From: Perlabentimonas sp964490015
GTDB lineage: Bacteria > Bacteroidota > Bacteroidia > Bacteroidales > Tenuifilaceae
Direction of reading: 5' to 3'
DNA: 64,000 nucleotides
NCBI GenBank assembly: GCA_964490015.1
Contig: CAZBBA010000011.1
Span: forward strand, 8,053-72,052
Shown here: piece by piece, positions 33,708-42,880 of the stretch
How positions within the stretch are numbered: position 1 is the stretch's first letter
Layout of the letters: each line of letters opens with the position of its first letter
Program-made: the position numbers and the translations under genes
The notes under the pieces: model-generated
Told to the model about the DNA's origin: nothing
The model's database searches: none
Seen by the model: the letters and a program-made list of their open reading frames with translations, nothing else

Positions 33708-35243
33708 ATGATAAATGAGATAATAATTGCCATTTCGGCCTTGATAGTCAGCGGATTCGCTACCTATCTTCTCTGGAACAGGCTTCTCAGCAAAAAGAAG
33801 GAGGCCATTATTCGTGAGGCGGAAACTGAGGCTGAAGTATTACGCAAGGAGAAAATCCTGCAGGCAAAGGAGAAATTCCTACAGCTCAAGACCGATCACG
33901 AGAAGATGTTCAACGAGAAGAACAATCGGATGATTCAGGCTGAGAATAAGCTTAAGCAGCGCGAAACCGCCTTCTCGCAGAAATTCGAAGAGGTGCAACG
34001 CAAGCAGCGCGAGGTTGAAACCATTCGCGAAAACCTGAGCAACCAGCTTCAGCTGGTGGATAAACGCTCCGAGGAGCTCGATAAACTTCACAGAACACAG
34101 GTCGATAAGCTGGAAGCCCTATCGGGCTTGTCGGCCGAGGAGGCCAAAGCACAGCTTATAGAGTCGCTTAAAGCCGAAGCTAAAACTGAGGCCATGTCGT
34201 ATGTGAACGAGATAATGGACGAGGCCAAGATGACCGCTCAAAAGGAGGCCAAGCGGATTGTGGTGAATACCATTCAGCGCGTAGCCACTGAGCAGGCCAT
34301 TGAGAACTCGGTAACCGTTTTCCATATCGATTCCGACGAGATTAAGGGTCGTATTATTGGTCGCGAAGGTAGGAATATTCGTGCCCTTGAGGCAGCTACA
34401 GGCGTTGAAATAATTGTTGATGATACCCCAGAGGCCATTATCCTTTCAGCATTTGATCCCGTTCGTAGGGAGATTGCGCGTTTGGCATTGCACCAGCTGG
34501 TTACCGATGGTAGAATTCACCCTGCCCGAATTGAGGAGATTGTTCAGAAAACCCAGAAGCAGATTGAAGAGGAGATTGTGGAGATTGGAAAGCGAACAGC
34601 CATCGACCTTGGAATTCATGGATTGCATCCTGAGTTAATTAGGCTTGTTGGTAAGATGAAATACCGCTCATCGTATGGCCAAAACCTGCTTCAACACTCG
34701 CGCGAGGTGGCAAACCTCTGCGCCATTATGGCCACAGAGCTTGGCCTAAATGCTAAACTCGCTAAACGCGCAGGTCTTCTGCACGATATAGGAAAGGTAC
34801 CCGACGATGAGCCCGAATTGCCACACGCAGTGCTTGGCATGAAGCTCGCCGAGAAGTACAAGGAAAAGCCCGAGATTTGCAATGCCATAGGTTCGCACCA
34901 CGACGAAACCGAGATGACAACCCTAATCGCCCCAATTGTTCAGGTTTGCGACGCCATTTCGGGCGCACGTCCTGGTGCACGCCGCGAGGTGGTTGAGTCG
35001 TACATTAAACGGTTAAAGGAGATGGAAGATTTGGCATTGAACTACCCTGGCGTAACTAAAACCTTTGCCATTCAGGCTGGTCGTGAGCTAAGGGTGATAG
35101 TGGGAAGCGAAAAGGTGTCGGATGAGGAGGCAGCAAGCCTTTCGTACGATATCGCAAAAAAAATTCAAGACGATATGACCTATCCTGGACAGGTTAAAAT
35201 CACCGTAATTCGCGAAACACGCGCCATTAGCTATGCTAAGTAG
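33708..35243 (+). CDS. rny: Ribonuclease Y
   Basis: 511 residues from ATG 33708. One N-terminal membrane helix (INEIIIAISALIVSGF), a long coiled coil (about 30-190), a KH domain (GRIIGREGRNIRALEAATG), and an HD domain with LLQHSREVA and GLLHDIGKVPD metal ligands. It is a membrane-bound endoribonuclease that starts mRNA decay. ATG 33678 in the same frame would add ten hydrophobic residues; it abuts the U-tract of the preceding hairpin, so 33708 is preferred. A terminator follows at about 35277-35319. Confidence 0.96.
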   Translation: MINEIIIAISALIVSGFATYLLWNRLLSKKKEAIIREAETEAEVLRKEKILQAKEKFLQLKTDHEKMFNEKNNRMIQAENKLKQRETAFSQKFEEVQRKQREVETIRENLSNQLQLVDKRSEELDKLHRTQVDKLEALSGLSAEEAKAQLIESLKAEAKTEAMSYVNEIMDEAKMTAQKEAKRIVVNTIQRVATEQAIENSVTVFHIDSDEIKGRIIGREGRNIRALEAATGVEIIVDDTPEAIILSAFDPVRREIARLALHQLVTDGRIHPARIEEIVQKTQKQIEEEIVEIGKRTAIDLGIHGLHPELIRLVGKMKYRSSYGQNLLQHSREVANLCAIMATELGLNAKLAKRAGLLHDIGKVPDDEPELPHAVLGMKLAEKYKEKPEICNAIGSHHDETEMTTLIAPIVQVCDAISGARPGARREVVESYIKRLKEMEDLALNYPGVTKTFAIQAGRELRVIVGSEKVSDEEAASLSYDIAKKIQDDMTYPGQVKITVIRETRAISYAK

Positions 35244-35276
35244 ATACTTTTGAAATGAATAATATCTAGTTAAATA

Positions 35277-35319
35277 TTAGCCCCATTAAGGTTTGTGCCT
35301 TGCTGGGGCTAAATTTTTT
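35277..35319 (+). terminator. Terminator of rny
   Basis: 8-bp stem TTAGCCCC/GGGGCTAA (35277-35284 with 35305-35312) plus an inner AAGG/CCTT stem, then ATTTTTT. Confidence 0.85.
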
Positions 35320-35406
35320 ACCTTTTTATTTCGAATGTTGATCACAGATCATCTAAGAATTTAATTCTCAGTATTTTTATGTTTTAAAAACTCAACTCAG
35401 ATTAAC

Positions 35407-36546
35407 ATGCCAACTTTCCAAAATCTACAAATGGTCGACCTTAAGGGTCAATACCAAAAGATCAAGTCTGAGGTTGATGCCGCCATTCAGGAGGTTATCG
35501 ACAATACCGCATTTATAAAGGGACAACCGGTGAAACTGTTTGAGGATGAGTTGGCTCACTATCTAGGGGTCAAGCATGTAATTGGTTGTGCCAATGGTAC
35601 CGATGCCCTGCAGCTTGCACTTATGGCTCTCGATCTTAAACCTGGCGACGAGGTTATTACACCCGATTTTACCTTTATTGCAACGGTTGAGGTTGTTGCA
35701 TTACTTGGGTTAAAGCCAGTTTTGGTAGATGTAGACATCAATAGTTTTACCATCGATATCGAGAATTTAAAGGCCGCTATTACTCCTAGAACCAAGGCCA
35801 TAATCCCTGTGCATCTATTTGGCCAGTGTGCAAACATGGAGGCCATTATGGAAATAGCATTTAGGCACAATATTTTTGTAGTCGAGGACACCGCTCAGGC
35901 TATTGGAACCACCTACACCTTTTCCAATGGTAAAACTCAAACCGCTGGAACAATTGGTCATTTTGGCTGTACTTCCTTTTTTCCATCAAAAAATTTGGGC
36001 TGTTTTGGCGATGGTGGAGCCATTTTCACCAACGACGATAAATTGGCCGAAGAGGTTCGTTCCATAGCAAATCACGGGATGAAGATCCGCTATCATCACG
36101 ATAGGATAGGAGTTAACTCTCGCCTCGATACAATCCAAGCGGCTATACTTAGGGTAAAACTTAAAAATCTCGATGCGTATAATACTGCCCGTCAGTTAGC
36201 CGCGCAGCGGTACGATGAGCTGTTTGCATCCATTCCTCAACTACAAACCCCAGTTAGGGTTAGCTGGTCTAATCATACATTTCACCAGTATACCCTTAGG
36301 TTACTTCAGGGTGATCGCAAGATGTTGCTCGAAAAACTTGCTGCACTAGGAGTTCCTGCAATGGTTTACTATCCAATTCCCTTACATAAGCAGATTGCTT
36401 TTAAGCCTTTTATTACTGACAGCAACATTACTTATCCAAACAGCTTAAAGCTATCGGAACAGGTTTTTTCCCTTCCAATGCATAGTGAGCTAAGTTTAGA
36501 AATGCAGCAGTATATTGCACAGAATGTGATGAAATCGCTGGGTTAG
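35407..36546 (+). CDS. DegT/DnrJ/EryC1-type sugar aminotransferase (WbpE-like)
   Basis: 379 residues of the PLP sugar-nucleotide aminotransferase family. The PLP lysine lies in TSFFPSKNLGCFGDGGA; VDLKGQYQKIKSEVD and VIGCANGTDALQLAL are family blocks. It stands first in a cluster with an N-acetyltransferase, an oxidoreductase and a UDP-sugar dehydrogenase, which is the WbpA/B/E/D set making UDP-2,3-diacetamido-2,3-dideoxyglucuronic acid in Pseudomonas aeruginosa. In that pathway this enzyme aminates the 3-keto sugar using glutamate. Confidence 0.9.
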   Translation: MPTFQNLQMVDLKGQYQKIKSEVDAAIQEVIDNTAFIKGQPVKLFEDELAHYLGVKHVIGCANGTDALQLALMALDLKPGDEVITPDFTFIATVEVVALLGLKPVLVDVDINSFTIDIENLKAAITPRTKAIIPVHLFGQCANMEAIMEIAFRHNIFVVEDTAQAIGTTYTFSNGKTQTAGTIGHFGCTSFFPSKNLGCFGDGGAIFTNDDKLAEEVRSIANHGMKIRYHHDRIGVNSRLDTIQAAILRVKLKNLDAYNTARQLAAQRYDELFASIPQLQTPVRVSWSNHTFHQYTLRLLQGDRKMLLEKLAALGVPAMVYYPIPLHKQIAFKPFITDSNITYPNSLKLSEQVFSLPMHSELSLEMQQYIAQNVMKSLG

Positions 36547-36561
36547 TTTCCCTCTTTTTAC

Positions 36562-36569
36562 TAAATTTG
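36562..36569 (+). promoter_or_regulatory. Possible internal promoter box TAAATTTG
   Basis: Perfect TAnnTTTG in the 44-bp space after the aminotransferase gene, 21 nt before ATG 36591. The -33 element is unclear, so it may be chance in A/T-rich DNA. Confidence 0.45.
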
Positions 36570-36590
36570 TTTTCCCTTAAAAATAAGACC

Positions 36591-37166
36591 ATGGATATCA
36601 AATACTTTGCTCACGAAACTGCGGTTGTCGATCCGGGGAGCGAGATAGGGGAGGGTACTAAGATTTGGCATTTCAGCCATATAATGACAGGCTGCAGGAT
36701 TGGAAAATCGTGTAACATTGGCCAAAACGTGGTGGTATCGCCCGATGTGGTGCTTGGAAATAATGTTAAAGTTCAGAATAACGTATCTATCTACACGGGT
36801 GTTATCTGCGAGGATGATGTTTTTCTTGGCCCATCGATGGTGTTCACCAATGTAGTAAATCCACGTAGCGCCGTAAACCGTAAAAGCGAGTACGCAAAAA
36901 CCCATGTGAAAAAGGGTGTGTCAATTGGAGCCAATGCAACCATTGTGTGCGGAATTACGCTGGGAGAATTCTGCTTTATTGGAGCAGGCGCAGTGGTAAT
37001 CCGCGATGTTAAGCCCTTTGCACTCGTGGTTGGCAATCCTGCAAAGCACATTGGTTGGATGAGCGAGTTCGGGCACAGGCTTAACTTCGATAAGGAGGGA
37101 GTGGCCATTTGTCCCGAAAGTAAAGAGAAGTACCAGCTAAGCAATGATCAGGTTTCTAAGATTTAA
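36591..37166 (+). CDS. Hexapeptide-repeat N-acetyltransferase (WbpD/WlbB-like)
   Basis: 191 residues of left-handed beta-helix built from hexapeptide repeats (IGEGTKIWHFSHIM, VVVSPDVVLGNNVKVQNNVS, IGAGAVVIRDVKPFALVVGN). WbpD acetylates the 3-amino group of UDP-GlcNAc3NA with acetyl-CoA, which matches the neighbours. The start is ATG 36591; the longer TTG version begins inside the promoter-like box. Confidence 0.9.
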   Translation: MDIKYFAHETAVVDPGSEIGEGTKIWHFSHIMTGCRIGKSCNIGQNVVVSPDVVLGNNVKVQNNVSIYTGVICEDDVFLGPSMVFTNVVNPRSAVNRKSEYAKTHVKKGVSIGANATIVCGITLGEFCFIGAGAVVIRDVKPFALVVGNPAKHIGWMSEFGHRLNFDKEGVAICPESKEKYQLSNDQVSKI

Positions 37167-37178
37167 TTATACCATAAG

Positions 37179-38129
37179 ATGTCAAAAAATTTTAGCCTCA
37201 TTGGCTCAGCGGGGTTTATTGCCCCAAGGCATTTAAAAGCGATAAAGGATACAGGCAACAACCTGCTAGCCAGCCTCGATAGACACGACTGTGTGGGTAT
37301 TATCGACAGTTACTTCCCTGATGCTGATTTTTTTATCGAGTACGAGCGCTTCGATCGGCATATCGACAAGCTAAAACGGCAGGGAATTCAATTGGACTAT
37401 GTAAGCATTTGTACGCCTAACTACCTGCACGACTCGCATATTCGATTTGCGCTGCGTCACGGGGCCGATGCTATCTGTGAGAAACCAATTGTGCTAAATC
37501 CTTGGAATGTGGATGCATTAGAGGAGATAGAGCGTGAAACCGGACGAAAGGTAAACACCATTCTTCAGCTTCGCCATCATCCCTCGATTTTGGAGTTAAA
37601 GAAGACGGTTGAAGAGGCACCTAAGGATAAAATTTTTGATATCGACCTATCGTACATCACCAGCCGTGGACGTTGGTACTTTATATCGTGGAAAGGTGAT
37701 ATTCAGAAATCGGGCGGTGTGGCCACAAATATCGGTGTACATTTCTTCGATATGCTTACGTGGATATTTGGGAACGTTAAGGAGAATATCGTTCATATAT
37801 CGCGCCCCGAAAAGGCTGCCGGATATTTAGCCCTTGAGCGCGCTCGAGTTCGTTGGTTCCTAAGTGTCGATTACAACGATGTACCCGAGGAGATTAAACT
37901 AAAAGGGCAGCGCACCTTTAGATCCATTACCATCGAGGGCGAAGAGCTGGAGTTTAGCGGCGGATTCACCGATCTGCATACGGTTAGCTACGAGGAGATT
38001 CTTAAGGGAAAAGGCTATGGCCTTTCCGATGCTCGGATTTCAATCCAAACTGTGCACCATATTCGCAATTCCAATCCACTAGGACTAACTGGCGATTATC
38101 ATCCCTACTGCAAGAACATAAAATACTAA
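37179..38129 (+). CDS. Gfo/Idh/MocA oxidoreductase (WbpB/WlbA-like)
   Basis: 316 residues: N-terminal Rossmann domain (LIGSAGFIAPRHLKAI), the family EKP motif in ICEKPIVLNPWN, then NTILQLRHHPSI and GGVATNIGVHFFDML. In the WbpB/WlbA subfamily it oxidises C3 of UDP-GlcNAcA, recycling NADH with 2-oxoglutarate. It is 12 bp after the acetyltransferase gene and 5 bp before the dehydrogenase gene, so co-translated with both. Confidence 0.9.
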   Translation: MSKNFSLIGSAGFIAPRHLKAIKDTGNNLLASLDRHDCVGIIDSYFPDADFFIEYERFDRHIDKLKRQGIQLDYVSICTPNYLHDSHIRFALRHGADAICEKPIVLNPWNVDALEEIERETGRKVNTILQLRHHPSILELKKTVEEAPKDKIFDIDLSYITSRGRWYFISWKGDIQKSGGVATNIGVHFFDMLTWIFGNVKENIVHISRPEKAAGYLALERARVRWFLSVDYNDVPEEIKLKGQRTFRSITIEGEELEFSGGFTDLHTVSYEEILKGKGYGLSDARISIQTVHHIRNSNPLGLTGDYHPYCKNIKY

Positions 38130-38134
38130 ACGTT

Positions 38135-39436
38135 ATGAATCTCTATCACGATCTGGTCTCAAAGAGAGAAAAATTAGCCGTTATTGGCCTGGGTTACGTT
38201 GGTTTGCCCATAGCCATTGAGTTTGCCAAAAAGATATCAGTAATAGGATTTGATATTAAACCCGATAGGATTGAGCTGATGAAGCAAGGGATTGATCCCA
38301 GCCGGGAACTAGAATCCGAGGCATTTGAGGGCTGCGATATTCATTACACCGCCAATGTTGATGATTTGAGGGAAGCTAAGTTCTATGTGGTGGCCGTTCC
38401 TACACCCATTGACGATCACAATCTACCCGATTTAAAACCAGTTTTATCAGCCACCGAAACGGTGGCCAAGGTCCTGAAAAAGGGCGATTACGTGGTGTAC
38501 GAGTCCACCGTTTATCCCGGTTGCACCGAGGAGGACTGTGTTCCGTTGCTCGAAAAAATCTCTGGTTTAAGGTATATCGATGATTTTAAGGTTGGGTTCT
38601 CGCCCGAGCGCATTAATCCAGGTGATAGAGAGCATACCCTTACCAAAATTGTGAAGGTATCGAGCGGTTGCGATGCCGAGTCGGCCGAGATAATTGCCCA
38701 AACCTACGAGCTAATTATTACTGCCGGAGTTCACAGGGCAAGCTCGATAAAAGTGGCCGAGGCGGCTAAAATTATTGAGAACACTCAGCGCGATATCAAT
38801 ATCGCCTTCATGAACGAGCTGTCGCTCATCTTTTGCCGAATGGGTATCAATACCTATGAGGTGCTCGAAGCGGCCGGAACCAAATGGAATTTCCTGAAAT
38901 TTTTCCCCGGTCTGGTTGGTGGTCACTGCATCGGTGTGGATCCATACTACCTGGTTTATAAGGCCAAGGAGTTGGGTTATCATCCGCAGATTATAAGCGC
39001 AGGGCGCTTTATAAACGACTCCATGGGCGGATACGTGGCCAAGCAGATCGTAAAGAAGATAATTGCCCACGATAAGAACGTGAAGGAAGCCCGAGTGCTG
39101 ATAATGGGCGTAACGTTTAAGGAGAACGTGAGCGATATACGTAATTCCAAGGTTGTCGATATTATCAATGAGCTTAAGTCGTACGGGGTTAAGAATATTG
39201 ATTCTATTGATCCCTTTGCCGATGCTCAGGAAGTTATGCACGAATACGGTTATCATCTGGCCAAAGAACCCACCGGCAAGTACGATGCCATTGTGGTTGC
39301 TGTAAACCATAGGCAATACCTCGAACTCGATAAATCTTACTTCACCAATTTGGCCGCCAAAGACGCTATTTTTGTTGATGTTAAAGGCGCTTTCATTAAG
39401 AAAAAACCTGTTGGGATGTCGTATTGGAGTCTTTAG
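38135..39436 (+). CDS. UDP-N-acetylglucosamine 6-dehydrogenase (WbpA-like)
   Basis: 433 residues. The N-terminal NAD domain has VIGLGYVGLPIAIEFAKK; the catalytic Cys lies in GGHCIGVDPYYL; the C-terminal UDP-binding domain follows. It oxidises C6 of UDP-GlcNAc to the acid in two NAD steps and is the first enzyme of the cluster's pathway, though the last of the four genes. Vi-antigen TviB/VipA-like enzymes have the same architecture, so the exact hexosamine configuration is not fixed. Confidence 0.9.
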   Translation: MNLYHDLVSKREKLAVIGLGYVGLPIAIEFAKKISVIGFDIKPDRIELMKQGIDPSRELESEAFEGCDIHYTANVDDLREAKFYVVAVPTPIDDHNLPDLKPVLSATETVAKVLKKGDYVVYESTVYPGCTEEDCVPLLEKISGLRYIDDFKVGFSPERINPGDREHTLTKIVKVSSGCDAESAEIIAQTYELIITAGVHRASSIKVAEAAKIIENTQRDINIAFMNELSLIFCRMGINTYEVLEAAGTKWNFLKFFPGLVGGHCIGVDPYYLVYKAKELGYHPQIISAGRFINDSMGGYVAKQIVKKIIAHDKNVKEARVLIMGVTFKENVSDIRNSKVVDIINELKSYGVKNIDSIDPFADAQEVMHEYGYHLAKEPTGKYDAIVVAVNHRQYLELDKSYFTNLAAKDAIFVDVKGAFIKKKPVGMSYWSL

Positions 39437-39502
39437 TGTGTTTTTCTAGTAGAAATGCATAATCACCATATTTATAAAGGAATTTGATTTTACTTATTTA
39501 AG

Positions 39503-40555
39503 ATGAAGTTACTAGTAACAGGTTCAGCAGGATTTATTGGATTTCACCTTGTTCAGCGGCTAGTTGCCCGTGGCGATGAGGTAGTGGGGATTGATAGTAT
39601 AAATAGCTACTACGATGTGAATCTCAAGTTTTCCCGATTGGAGGTTACGGGAATAAATCGCGATAGGATTGATTACGGCGTTCCCGTTCAAAGCCAAAAG
39701 TACCCAAACTACCGATTTGTAAAGTTGAACCTTGAGGACAGAGAGGGAATTAACAAACTTTTTGCGCAGGAAGGATTCAACAGGGTATGCAATTTGGCTG
39801 CTCAAGCCGGAGTGAGGTATAGCCTTGAAAACCCCATGGCCTATGCCGATAGCAACATCGTTGGTTTTATCAATATCCTTGAGGCATGCAGGCATTCAAA
39901 TGTGGAGCATTTGGCCTACGCCAGCAGCTCGAGCGTGTACGGCCTTAACGAAACCATGCCGTTCTCTACTAGCCACAATGTGGATCATCCTATTAGCTTG
40001 TATGCTGCCAGCAAAAAGAGCAACGAGTTGATGGCCCATACCTACAGCTACCTGTTTAATCTACCCACAACGGGATTACGGTTTTTTACGGTGTATGGCC
40101 CTTGGGGAAGACCCGATATGGCTCTTTTCCTCTTTACAAAAGCAATTATGGAGAACAGACCAATCGATGTTTTCAACAACGGGAATATGCAGCGCGATTT
40201 TACCTACATCGATGATATTGTTGAGGGCGTTGTGCGTGTAATAGATAATCCTCCCAAATCTGACCCTGAGTGGAGTGGAGCGAAGCCATGTCCAGCAAGC
40301 TCGGTTGCACCTTACAGAATTTTCAATATTGGCAACAGTAATCCTGTGAAACTAATGGATTTTATTGGCGCCATCGAAAATGCTTTGGGCATTAATGCCC
40401 AAAAGAATTTCTTACCCATCCAGGCAGGCGATGTGCCTGCAACTTGGGCCGATGTAGAGGATTTGTGGAGCATACTTGATTTTAGACCAAGTACTTCGAT
40501 TGTTGATGGGGTAACCCAATTTATTTCCTGGTATAGGGAATACTTTAAACTTTAG
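39503..40555 (+). CDS. NAD-dependent sugar-nucleotide epimerase (UDP-glucuronate 4-epimerase type)
   Basis: 350 residues of the extended SDR family: GSAGFIGFHL nucleotide motif, catalytic YAASKKSNE, and ASSSSVYG. AQAGVRYSLENPMAYADSNI and the N-terminal SINSYYDVNLK fit UDP-glucuronate 4-epimerases (CapI/LpsL type). It probably makes UDP-galacturonate or epimerises the acid sugar made by the preceding genes. Its stop codon overlaps by 4 bp (TTAG) with the stop of the convergent nucleosidase gene. Confidence 0.88.
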   Translation: MKLLVTGSAGFIGFHLVQRLVARGDEVVGIDSINSYYDVNLKFSRLEVTGINRDRIDYGVPVQSQKYPNYRFVKLNLEDREGINKLFAQEGFNRVCNLAAQAGVRYSLENPMAYADSNIVGFINILEACRHSNVEHLAYASSSSVYGLNETMPFSTSHNVDHPISLYAASKKSNELMAHTYSYLFNLPTTGLRFFTVYGPWGRPDMALFLFTKAIMENRPIDVFNNGNMQRDFTYIDDIVEGVVRVIDNPPKSDPEWSGAKPCPASSVAPYRIFNIGNSNPVKLMDFIGAIENALGINAQKNFLPIQAGDVPATWADVEDLWSILDFRPSTSIVDGVTQFISWYREYFKL

Positions 40556-41286
40556 AATACCTGATACCCATTAGTTTCAATCCATTCCAGTAATCTAACG
40601 GTCTGTTTACTCAGCTTATCGGAGGCAAAATGCAGGTTTTGTATAAATTCCTCTTCGGTGGGCTTGTCGCCATCAACAATATCGGTAATGGCCTTAATGG
40701 CCATAAATGGTGTGCCCAGCTGCATAGCAACCCAAGCAATGGCAGCGGCCTCCATGTCTTTCACAATCCCATTATAACTTTTCATGGTAGCGATATCCTC
40801 AGGCGTGTAGTCCAAGGAGTTGCCTGTGGATATAACACCCGTTTTAAGTCCTAGTGCATTAGCAATACTATCACATTTAACAGTTGGATAGAAGCCAATC
40901 CCGTACTCGCGAAATTGGGGTAGATTGATACGCCGATCGTGATAACATACATTAGGATAGCCAAGGTATACATCGCCCACTTCGGCTCCCGCCGATTTAA
41001 ATCCTCCTGCTGTACCTGCGTTGATCACTAGGTTTGGCATCAACTTCTCTATACCCAGTAGAGTGCTTATTGATGATACTTGTGTGCCAATATGGTCAAC
41101 GTCATACTGTTTGCAAACCCCGTTAAGAATTAAATCTATGTTTCTCCCTCTTAATGTTCCATTATACAAAACCATATCGAAGGAGGGATGAAGCAGTCCA
41201 ATCTCCGAGAGTGACAGGCTCTGTATTATTGGCCTTGCCTCATCGCGCATAGCCATCATCAGCAGAATTGTGGTTTGTTTTTGCAT
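40552..41286 (-). CDS. MTA/SAH nucleosidase-like protein
   Basis: 244 residues of the nucleoside phosphorylase superfamily. NAGTAGGFKSAGAEVGDV, the VKDMEAAAIAWVA motif with the catalytic Glu, and KAITDIVDGD fit methylthioadenosine/S-adenosylhomocysteine nucleosidases, which remove adenine. A near-consensus -7 box (CATATTTG, 41313-41306) lies 19 nt before the start. Converges on the epimerase gene with overlapping stops. The region 41287-41583 upstream is A/T-rich with no gene. Confidence 0.85.
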   Translation of the reverse strand: MQKQTTILLMMAMRDEARPIIQSLSLSEIGLLHPSFDMVLYNGTLRGRNIDLILNGVCKQYDVDHIGTQVSSISTLLGIEKLMPNLVINAGTAGGFKSAGAEVGDVYLGYPNVCYHDRRINLPQFREYGIGFYPTVKCDSIANALGLKTGVISTGNSLDYTPEDIATMKSYNGIVKDMEAAAIAWVAMQLGTPFMAIKAITDIVDGDKPTEEEFIQNLHFASDKLSKQTVRLLEWIETNGYQVF

Positions 41287-41583
41287 GGGTTCAGGTTTGT
41301 TTCTACAAATATGGCCATAGAATAGTTATTATTTTTGCAAATACTCAAAAACATCTTAAAAATCAAGCTTAGTATTGCACCAAAGTCTAGACCTTTATCT
41401 ATAATGTGTTTTTGCAATAGATGAGTGGTTGTTGTTTAAAAAGCGGAGAAAAACAATAATCATAAATTTTCATTTTTAATCTCTTTGTTGTATCTTGTGT
41501 GAAATTTGCTGTAGGGTTTTAGTTCAATTATTTTGAACAAATTTCAATAATACCAAACGATAAACCGGAATAACGAATCTTCT

Positions 41584-42351
41584 ATGAATTCATCTGCTGG
41601 TTCATTAGACCATAGGGAAAATGAGTTTTACTCATATCGATACACAACGCGGTTCCAAAAAGGCGATATAGTGGAAATCCGTTCGGGACTCGATTTGGAA
41701 GCTGCTCGTTTTCAGGCTCGTAAGAGTTTTCCCGATGTGCTCAACGAGTACTGGTGGCTAAAACCATCCGATGTGCAGGCGCTTAAGGATTTGCCCTTAA
41801 AGATTACTGATATTTACTTTTACCACGGAGGAGTACCCGTACTGGTTCTTCTCACGGCCAACGGTACGCTTGCCCGTAAGGCACAAATTTTTCTAAAGAG
41901 AAGAGATGAATCTCGGGCTGATTTGGGCGATCATGATATTTCCCCCGATGGGCAAACTCCTGATCAGTTGGGAAATCTACTGGTCGATCCTAATCTCTAT
42001 ACCCGCCTTAGAGCAGCCAAGGTGTTAGCCGATAATTTTCCCGATTACAAACCTCATAATGATGAACAACGGGTTGTCCTTAACATTATTAATGGAAACT
42101 ATCCCGATGTAACAAGTTTTGGAGCCAAAGCCATTGAGCACCTGATTGAGCGCCTGTTTGTTACCTCTAACGCCAAGGAAACTGAGCGGATTATTGACTC
42201 GTTCATTGAGATTGGTGCAGCAGCTCTTCCCCGATTAGATGATATAGTGGAGTTTCTGTCACTTATGGCAAGCCCATACTATGCCAAGCGCATAAACTGG
42301 ACCATTGGGCAAATAAAAAAGAACCTGGCTAAGAATGGGTTGGTTCATTAG
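41584..42351 (+). CDS. Unknown cytoplasmic protein
   Basis: 255 residues with no signal peptide or membrane helix. The N-terminal half is alpha/beta (YSYRYTTRFQKGDIVEIRSG; LEAARFQARKSFPDVLNEYW). The C-terminal half is helical, with DPNLYTRLRAAKVLADNF, and may be HEAT-like. I do not recognise the family. It is transcribed alone, convergent with mgsA after a 9-bp gap. The leader (41287-41583) shows no clear consensus promoter. Confidence 0.65.
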   Translation: MNSSAGSLDHRENEFYSYRYTTRFQKGDIVEIRSGLDLEAARFQARKSFPDVLNEYWWLKPSDVQALKDLPLKITDIYFYHGGVPVLVLLTANGTLARKAQIFLKRRDESRADLGDHDISPDGQTPDQLGNLLVDPNLYTRLRAAKVLADNFPDYKPHNDEQRVVLNIINGNYPDVTSFGAKAIEHLIERLFVTSNAKETERIIDSFIEIGAAALPRLDDIVEFLSLMASPYYAKRINWTIGQIKKNLAKNGLVH

Positions 42352-42362
42352 CCCATGTCAAA

Positions 42363-42827
42363 TTAAATTTCTCTGTTGATATATTCGTCGTAACCCTTTA
42401 ACTTAGGTATATATACCTGATCGAGTAGGGGAGAGTCAATAATAAAATCGGCTGTCGATCTATTAGTGGCAGTTGGAATATTGTACACGCTAGCAATACG
42501 GAGTAGCGCTTTCACATCAACATCATGTGGCTGAGCCTGCATGGGATCCCAGAAAAAGATCAGGATATCGATATTGCCCTCGGCAATCATAGCGCCTAGT
42601 TGCTGATCACCGCCCAGCGGCCCCGATTTGAGTAGTATTATGGATTTGTGCAGTTTTGTCTCCTCCTTATGCATTCGGGTAAGCGCTTCATCAACCAACC
42701 TGCCCGTTGTTCCGGTGCAAACTAGTTTGTGCTTGAGTAGTTTTTGCCAGTTCCACTCCACCCATTCAATCATATCGCCTTTGCGATTATCATGCGCCAC
42801 CAGCGCAATGGTTTTTGTTTGCTTCAT
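42363..42827 (-). CDS. mgsA: Methylglyoxal synthase
   Basis: 154 residues from ATG 42827. It converts dihydroxyacetone phosphate to methylglyoxal and phosphate. Diagnostic blocks: IALVAHDNRKGDM (catalytic-site Asp), CTGTTGRLVDEAL, KSGPLGGDQQLGAMIAEGNI (catalytic Asp), and FFWDPMQAQPHDVDVKALLR. A TTG start eight codons upstream coincides with a perfect -7 box (42856-42849), so ATG 42827 is the start. Confidence 0.96.
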   Translation of the reverse strand: MKQTKTIALVAHDNRKGDMIEWVEWNWQKLLKHKLVCTGTTGRLVDEALTRMHKEETKLHKSIILLKSGPLGGDQQLGAMIAEGNIDILIFFWDPMQAQPHDVDVKALLRIASVYNIPTATNRSTADFIIDSPLLDQVYIPKLKGYDEYINREI

Positions 42828-42848
42828 CTTTTTCAATTTATTCGCAGG

Positions 42849-42856
42849 CAAAAATA
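42849..42856 (-). promoter_or_regulatory. mgsA -7 box TATTTTTG
   Basis: Perfect TAnnTTTG on the minus strand, 21 nt before ATG 42827. Confidence 0.68.
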
Positions 42857-42880
42857 GGCAAAAGGAGTAAAAGCATGCAC

